A DNA stretch of 64,000 nt from the NCBI RefSeq assembly GCF_000208865.1, contig NC_018397.1:4307748-4371747 (forward strand), given 5' to 3'. Made by a program: the position numbers and the translations under genes. The notes beneath the pieces are model-generated. The model saw only the letters and a program-made list of their open reading frames with translations, was not told the DNA's origin and ran no database searches. Below are positions 58,101 to 64,000 of the stretch, piece after piece. Every line of letters begins with the position of its first letter. Positions within the stretch are counted from its first letter, which is position 1. The stretch is from Neospora caninum Liverpool (Eukaryota > Apicomplexa > Conoidasida > Eucoccidiorida > Sarcocystidae).

Positions 58101-61100
58101 GCCTGTTCATTTGCGTCGATGCGCTTCATGTGTGCGATCAACTCCCCATACTTCTCTTCAGATCTTCCTGTTCCCTCGCTGGTTCTAGTTGCATCTATCC
58201 CCAACTCGACTCCCCCACAACGAGAACTCGTGGAAACCCTGTCTCTACTCGGCTTTTTGCCGGAGGGGCGACACCTGCGCCAATGCCACAGCACCTTTCT
58301 TCCTTTTTCAAGTTCCGTTACCTGACTCAAATCCCCAAGAGAAAACAGATGGAGCTTCTGCCTCGCGCCGATCCCGAGAGTCTCCAGGCAGACCTGCTGC
58401 CGTCCGCCGAGGAATTTTCCGAATGCATACGCGAGGCCCGCCGTGAGGGACGGAGACAAGTGTTTCCGAACGACGTCGGGCTGTTGAAGAATCTCAGCCA
58501 TGACTTCGAACGCCTCCTGAAAGGCAAGAAACGGCACCGAGCATAGCCATAAAAAGCACGGCGGAACCAGGCCACACAAAGCAACGCGCGGGAGTATCAA
58601 CTTTCGCTAGGATGCCCAAGCTGCTTCAGGAAAACCAACCAGAAGACAGGCTCGCAGAAACTCAACCGGCACAAATGGCTCGCCCTCACGCTGTCTCCAG
58701 AGACACCGAAAATGCACGCGGAAGGTATCCAGAGGCGAAAAACGAGGCGACCGGCCTGTTCCGCCGCTTTGCAACTTTGCGGCAAACCAGCGAATCCAAG
58801 ACACGGCAGTGACGCAAAACAGAGGCAAGAGGAGGGGAAAAATAGTTGCATGTGTCGCCCTCGGTGGCCAGAGAGCTCGGCGCCGAGGCTGAGGTGAGAG
58901 GAGGCGTGCAGCTTTTTCCTTTGTTCCGGTTCTCACGTCGTTTTCGACGCGATACTTTGCAAGCACGACGAGCCAGAGAGCGAGTTGCTGGGGGGCAAGA
59001 GAACAAGACGCCAGGAGGGAGACGTTGCCCCTCTCCAAAGCGCCGGCGCTGGTCGACGAGTTCCTCTTGAGCGGCGACACAGTGGCCGAGCTTCGATTCG
59101 TGCGCAACAGCTCGGCGGTGATAGCTTCAACAACATCTCGGATCTGTAGCAGCGAACAAAAGTGTCGACAGGGGGAGCGACAATGACTCGTGGAATCTTT
59201 CCACTTCATCGCAGCAGACGCGTTTGGCGTTCCAAGTGGCTGTCCACGGCCAAGAAACGACTGTTCTCATGGTGGCTTCGTGTGTCTCTGAGACCAGTCG
59301 GCCGGTGGGGCGAGGCTAGCTTGCACGTGCCGCCCACCGTGGAGCTACTCGGGACAAGGTTCTCTGCATGCGTGGACGTGGGGAGCTCAAACGGGGGCCG
59401 CGAGGCGCGAAGCAGCGGAGCAGCTCACCCTTGGAAACGTTCTGCAGTTGAGAAGCAGCAGCGCCTCCAGGATCTCCGCAAGCTGCTGCGGGGAGAAGAA
59501 GTGAGATCCGCCGCGCTCGAGAGGCCGCAGAAAAACGCCCGCCTTCCGAGGGTCCACCGGGGAGCAACCTGGTGAAGACCAACACGCAGAGACAGAGGAG
59601 AGACAGGCAGTCTTTTTGCACTCCCAGTCTATGCGACAGTTTGCTCAACTTGTGAGAGACCCAGAGAGGCGTTTTGGAAGCGCTCTCGAAGGACCGCCTA
59701 AAACGCGTAGGTTCGCCGTCGCGTTCGCGGGCGTGCAGCCACACCGTCCTGGCGACGAAAACCTGTGTGTGCGGACTGATGGCTGACGCGCCTCGCTAAC
59801 CCTTGCTTTCGCGTTTGATGGAAGACGTGGTCTGTAACGCGGCGTTGCTCACCTCGTCGTGCAGCATTCCACGCGTAGCCTTGCAGAGCATTCGTCAGGG
59901 CGGCGGCGGTCATCATGGAGGCGCGCGTCCATCCGAGCAGCGCCTCGACCAGCGCCTCGATTATCTCCTTTTCGTTCATTTCTGGAAAACAGAAGCCCCA
60001 GAAAGCCCCGGAAAGCGATGACGAGAATATTCTGCTGACACGGTTCCTCCATCACTGGAGGAAAAACGCTCCTCCAGCGTCTTTTGAGTCCTGGACCTAC
60101 GAAAGGACAGGTACTTAGCAGCAAAGAAAGGAGCCCCTCCAGGAGCCCCGCATTTTCTCTCGGACTGCATCTCGATTTCGGAGGCACGTCTACGCACAGA
60201 TGCATGTGCATGTGTTCACGCATGGATCTGATGCACCGAAATTTGCAGGCACCCGCACCCATAGATAAACACACGCGGACGGACCGGCGTAAGCAGGGAT
60301 TTTTGTTTAAACATGTACGCACACATATAAACAGGAACAAGACAGAACTATACATATACGCGTGCTTACGAATATATATATATATATATATATGGACATA
60401 TATATTTGTGTGAAATTCCCCGATACTGCAGATCAGTGAATCACAGGATATAGGCGTGGGTACACCGAAGCACTTCTGTCGGTACACGAGCCCCGTTTTG
60501 GTCGCGCTTTCACTGCCACTGCAGACGAAAAATAGAGCGTATTTAGAACTTTTTGGTTCGCAACCACGCGCTTGAATCTCCCGGGTATGCTTTGCACATG
60601 CATGACCTACCAGGACGGTGCCCAGGCGCCTCTGACTGCTCGACTGGTCCCCCCAGCAAACTGGTTGCCAAGATCGGGGACGACACACCAGACGAGAGAA
60701 GATGGGAGGAAGTTTGAGAGGAAGAAGAGGAAAGGGGAGATGGAGGTTCAGAAGACGAAGACAAAGAAGACACGGACGGCGCAGACGAAGACTGTAAAGG
60801 CGACGAAGGCTGTAAAGCAGAGAGAGACGAAGGAGAAGACGAAAAAGACAAAGGAGAAGAGGCGGAAGCAGTCACTACTTGATTCAGTCGATTCCGTTTT
60901 GTTGGTGTCTTTAGTGCCCGAGAAATGAGAGAAGAGACGTACTGAACAGTGTGCGTGCCTCCGCGCCCTTCGCTCCCGATACATCTCAGCAGCAGGGCGA
61001 CGTCTTCAGCTTGCGCGGCCCATTTAGGCGGCGAGAACCTCGGACCAGAAGAAGGAGAAGAAGAAAGAGGAGAAGAAGGAGAAGAAGAAGACAGAGAAGG

Positions 61101-63106
61101 AGGAGAAGACGAAGGAGAAGAGGGAGCGACAGCAGGGCGCGCTTCCTCCTGAGGCTTCGCGGCAGTGTCCTTCTGCCGCCCTCTGGAGGAGCCCGCAATG
61201 TCAGTCGAAGACGGGGAAGGCGAAGAGAGGCGCGCGACAGAAGCAGCGTGAGACGCAGCGACGAAGAGACTCTCGCGGAGCTCCAGGGAAGTCAGTTTTA
61301 GCGCCGAGCACAAGAAGAAAAACGACGCCAAATCCTGAAGAGAACGCATGAGAGACAAATGTGGAAGACCGAAGAAGTGAAGGGAGAGAGCCGAAGAGAA
61401 GGAAGAAGACAGAAACAAGGCAATACAACATAAGAGAAGGAAGAAGAAAGCCAGCAAACAAGAATGCGGAGCACATGCAGCACGCTGTCTTCCGTTTCGC
61501 ATTGTCGGAACGCGGAATGCCGGTCGCCTGAGGGTGGAATAGAGCGCGGCGAACGGCAGCGGATGTGCAGGATGAAAAGAAGCGAGAGAAAAACGAGAAC
61601 TTCGGGAAAGCTCGCGTCGTTTTCGGCGTTGCCCTCACTCTAAAACGGTAGAAAAATCAAACTCACCCGTCGTCTCTGATGACCAGAAGCGTTCACTGCC
61701 AGGGTAGATTCGCGCTCGCAGGCGACACAGAGAAAAATCTCCACCGCTTGTTGGCACAGTGAGTTTACCAGAGTGTGAACCGGACGACAGGACGGATACC
61801 GGCCAGAAAGCTCGACAGCAGAGACACCCCCGAGAGAGCGAAGGGAGAAGGGTCCCAGCGACAGACTTGGAGCAGGAGGGGAGACGGCACCAGAAACCAG
61901 ACGAAGGCGTTGTGCATTTGTGCAGGCTTTCCAGTGGCGGGGGCCGTCACTGGAGTGTCGCGAGAGCCTCTTGCTCTGCTCTCGATGAAACGTCTCTTTC
62001 CTGGCTGTCGCCCTTCCACTCAAACGTACCTGCATCGCTCTGTGTACTTCCTTCTTTTCTGTCTCTCGCACTGGAGCGCGCGCTCCTTCGCCTTCCTCTC
62101 TCTCTTCTCCATCTTCCCCGCAGCCGACTACTCCCTGAACTGTTTCGTCGCCAGGCGCCTCCAAGACCGAAGCGAAGCAGCGGGTGATTTCTTCCGTTCT
62201 TCTGGCAACTTCAGCGGCACAGAGTCGCCGCTGTGCCTCGCTCAAACGATTCCCCTGCGTGACGCTTTGCCAGGCCACCGCAAGGATGTCTTCCGTTTTG
62301 CCCTCTGCCGCCTCCCCGAGGGGTAATTCCGGCGTTTCGTCGGGAGCTTCGAGCTCCGAAGTCTCCCTCCCTGGGCGACTAGCCGTGGGCGGATCTTCCG
62401 CGGCTTCTCTGGCCGAGCTTGGGGTTGCCGGCGGCAGAGCGACAGCAGGATCCTCCTCACTTTTGGCCTCGGAACTGTTGGAAGAAAGGCCCGGAGCTGT
62501 CGTGGAGAACGCAGAGCCGGAAAGAGAAGACAAGGAGGCGGCAGAGCGAGGCGCGAAACGAAGCGGAGACGAAGACAACAGGGGTGGAGCCGCACTGAGA
62601 GATATCTTAGGCTGCCTGGGAGAAGCGCACGGGGATACTGTGAAGGTAGAACAAAGGGGAAAAGAACGAAATGACGGACTCCAGAGAGACGGAAGAGAAG
62701 AAGGGAGGGAAGAACGAAGAGAAGAAGGAAGAGAAGAAGGGAGGGCTGGCACGAGCGATGAAGACACAGATAACGAAGCAGGAGGGCCAGCGATGATGCC
62801 ATTGGAGTTTTCCGAAGGCCTGCATGACGTTCGGAATCTGGCTGTGAAAGAAGAAAGTGAAGCAAACGGGGGCACCCAGGGCGGAACCGAGGAAGAGGAC
62901 GAAGGGCGCGACGAAGAGCACGGCGAGAGGTTCCGCGAGGAAGGCCAGGGAGAAGACAAGGAAGATAGAGATTCTGACGGAGAAGCGAGATCGGAGGAGA
63001 GAAAGAGAGCAAAAGAGGGATGGGACGGTCGACTCCGCAGCCTACACGTAAACTGCACGTGGCGCGGCTGAGAGACGTGGGAACCTACGCTGGTGCAGGG
63101 CTTCAT
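55122..63106 (-). CDS. long helical-repeat protein, HPR (heptatricopeptide)-like
   Basis: This is a multi-exon minus-strand gene. Exons with matching phases and splice sites are 63106-61667, 61334 to about 60950, 59981-59853, 59568-59429, 59143-58937, 58516-58322, 57970-57739, 57264-57129, 56983-56875, about 56555-56410, 56281-56162, 55822-55640 and 55259-55122 (stop). Joins at 60.9/59.98, 56.9/56.55 and 56.4/56.28 kb are unresolved. The first exon (480 codons) is Ser/Arg/Pro-rich with an N-terminus like a mitochondrial presequence. The rest is a string of amphipathic helical units: DLASFFFLCSALKLTSLELR, QLAEILEALLLLN, QQLALWLVVLAKY, SLTAGLAYAFGKF, ALQLLVSLTRAGIADRVLF, QVVNLCVTFARQKQGDDRLF, DLISVVVAFAQIRKIQKPLF and VAELLQLVEAADSLGL. 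This pattern is that of apicomplexan HPR/OPR-like mitochondrial RNA-binding proteins. The last exon ends in a Lys/Arg-rich tail. No RAP domain was seen. The mitochondrial role is inference. Confidence 0.7.
55989..56014. repeat. (TA)n microsatellite
   Basis: A short TA run lies in an intron of the helical-repeat gene. Similar runs occur at 56684-56705 and 60371-60392. Confidence 0.85.
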
Positions 63107-64000
63107 TTTCTCGAAATCAGTTGTGGAAAAAACCTTTTCTACATGAGGAAATTTGGCGAAGGAAATAATGGTGAGGCGAACCAGAGACCAGAGCGAGAGC
63201 GGAAAGGGTGACTATGCGTGAGCAACCGGCAGGCCGGTTGGACAGTCCCGGAAAGGAAGGGGCGAAGGCGGGAGAGAGGGAAGAACGACGAGGGGTGAGG
63301 GAGACGAAATGAAGAAGACCCGAAGAAACAAAGGAAGACGCAAAAGAGGGAGAGGGGCACCGAGACGGCGGAAGAAAAAATCCAGGGTCCCCGCCCCCCT
63401 GTTCCCCCCGGCGTGTAGATACAGGCGAAACCCGAGACCAGCCAGGAGGGAGCACCGCCTATAGAAACTGGTGAATAGAGGATGAGGGGTGTGAAGAGAG
63501 GATCAAGATGGAATTTCAAAAAAGAATCCAAACGATTTCCAATCGGCTACCAGCAAGCAGGGGAGACACTCGATTTCCCCTGCCGCCCGAGAGACAGTCC
63601 ACTCAAGCGCGCCCTGGACATCGTTTCTTTTTAGCTGGAGAAGTGAAGAGGACTGAGCCTGAGGGTGGTGGAACCAAACAGATCCATGAACCTAAGAGGG
63701 AAACTTTTCGACATTGAGTATCAGAGAAAAGGAGAGAAAAACGACGCACATGACTTCCAGTCTCGAGAGTGAGCGCCCTGCAGCCTAGAGAATGACTCAA
63801 TGCGGCCTCGAACAGATCGATGCCTGACGCCAGCGACGGGACACAGGCTGAGTCGCTTGCGCTAGGCCTGATGCGCCGAGCAGATAGCCGGAAAACTAAA
63901 GAGAGGAACGAGGGTAGATGGCTGTTCCCAATTCAAACTCTCTCACCGGTTTCCTTCGAGAAAGGTCGCGTGCATGCACACACAAATAGCGTAGACATGA
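63107..64000. other. probable 5' region of the helical-repeat gene
   Basis: On the minus strand this is C/T-rich (TCTCTC, CCTTCC, TTCCTC runs), matching coccidian 5' leaders. No other gene is seen before the window ends. Confidence 0.45.

Noticed and set aside
60572..62900. plus-strand Lys/Glu/Arg-rich frames opposite the helical-repeat gene
   Set aside because: These are antisense shadows of the Ser/Pro-rich first exons, with no domain of their own.

Overview
This is nuclear DNA of a coccidian apicomplexan of the Toxoplasma/Neospora/Hammondia group. The evidence is: a tandem array of SRS (SAG1-related sequence) surface-antigen genes, each with two SRS domains and a GPI tail; a nuclear copy of mitochondrial cytochrome b of coccidian type; short phase-consistent exons separated by 250-700 bp GT-AG introns; long pyrimidine-rich leader regions; and many (TA)n microsatellites. 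I cannot fix the species from sequence alone. The strings and splice joins were worked out by eye.

Layout. (1) 1-4.6 kb: a cytochrome b NUMT and fragments of an unrecognised minus-strand gene with a 24-bp tandem repeat. (2) 4.6-26.5 kb: the SRS array. It has one plus-strand gene (5254-6714) and five minus-strand genes (10743-9288, 14516-13079, 18489-16863, 21999-20544, 25760-24311). All six share a two-exon structure with a phase-1 intron. All six also share an upstream region with a G/C-rich block about 590 bp and a ~70-bp conserved box 392-401 bp before the ATG. A 100-N assembly gap (8440-8539) directly follows a seventh, plus-strand upstream region that has no gene, so an SRS gene is probably missing there. 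(3) 26.5-30 kb: a decayed SRS relic and a U6 snRNA gene on the minus strand. (4) 30-64 kb: single-copy multi-exon genes. These are a zinc deaminase-domain protein (+), a NIPA-type magnesium transporter (+), a saccharopine-dehydrogenase-like oxidoreductase (+), and a long minus-strand helical-repeat protein resembling the heptatricopeptide (HPR) family of apicomplexan mitochondrial RNA-binding proteins.

How it fits together. The SRS genes encode GPI-anchored parasite surface adhesins/antigens. Several are visible mosaics of each other, pointing to gene conversion or unequal exchange as the force shaping the array. The fixed position of the upstream box suggests a shared promoter. The right half looks like an ordinary gene-dense chromosome arm of housekeeping genes with no obvious functional link to the array. 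The oxidoreductase and the HPR-like gene converge tail to tail at 54.1-55.1 kb.
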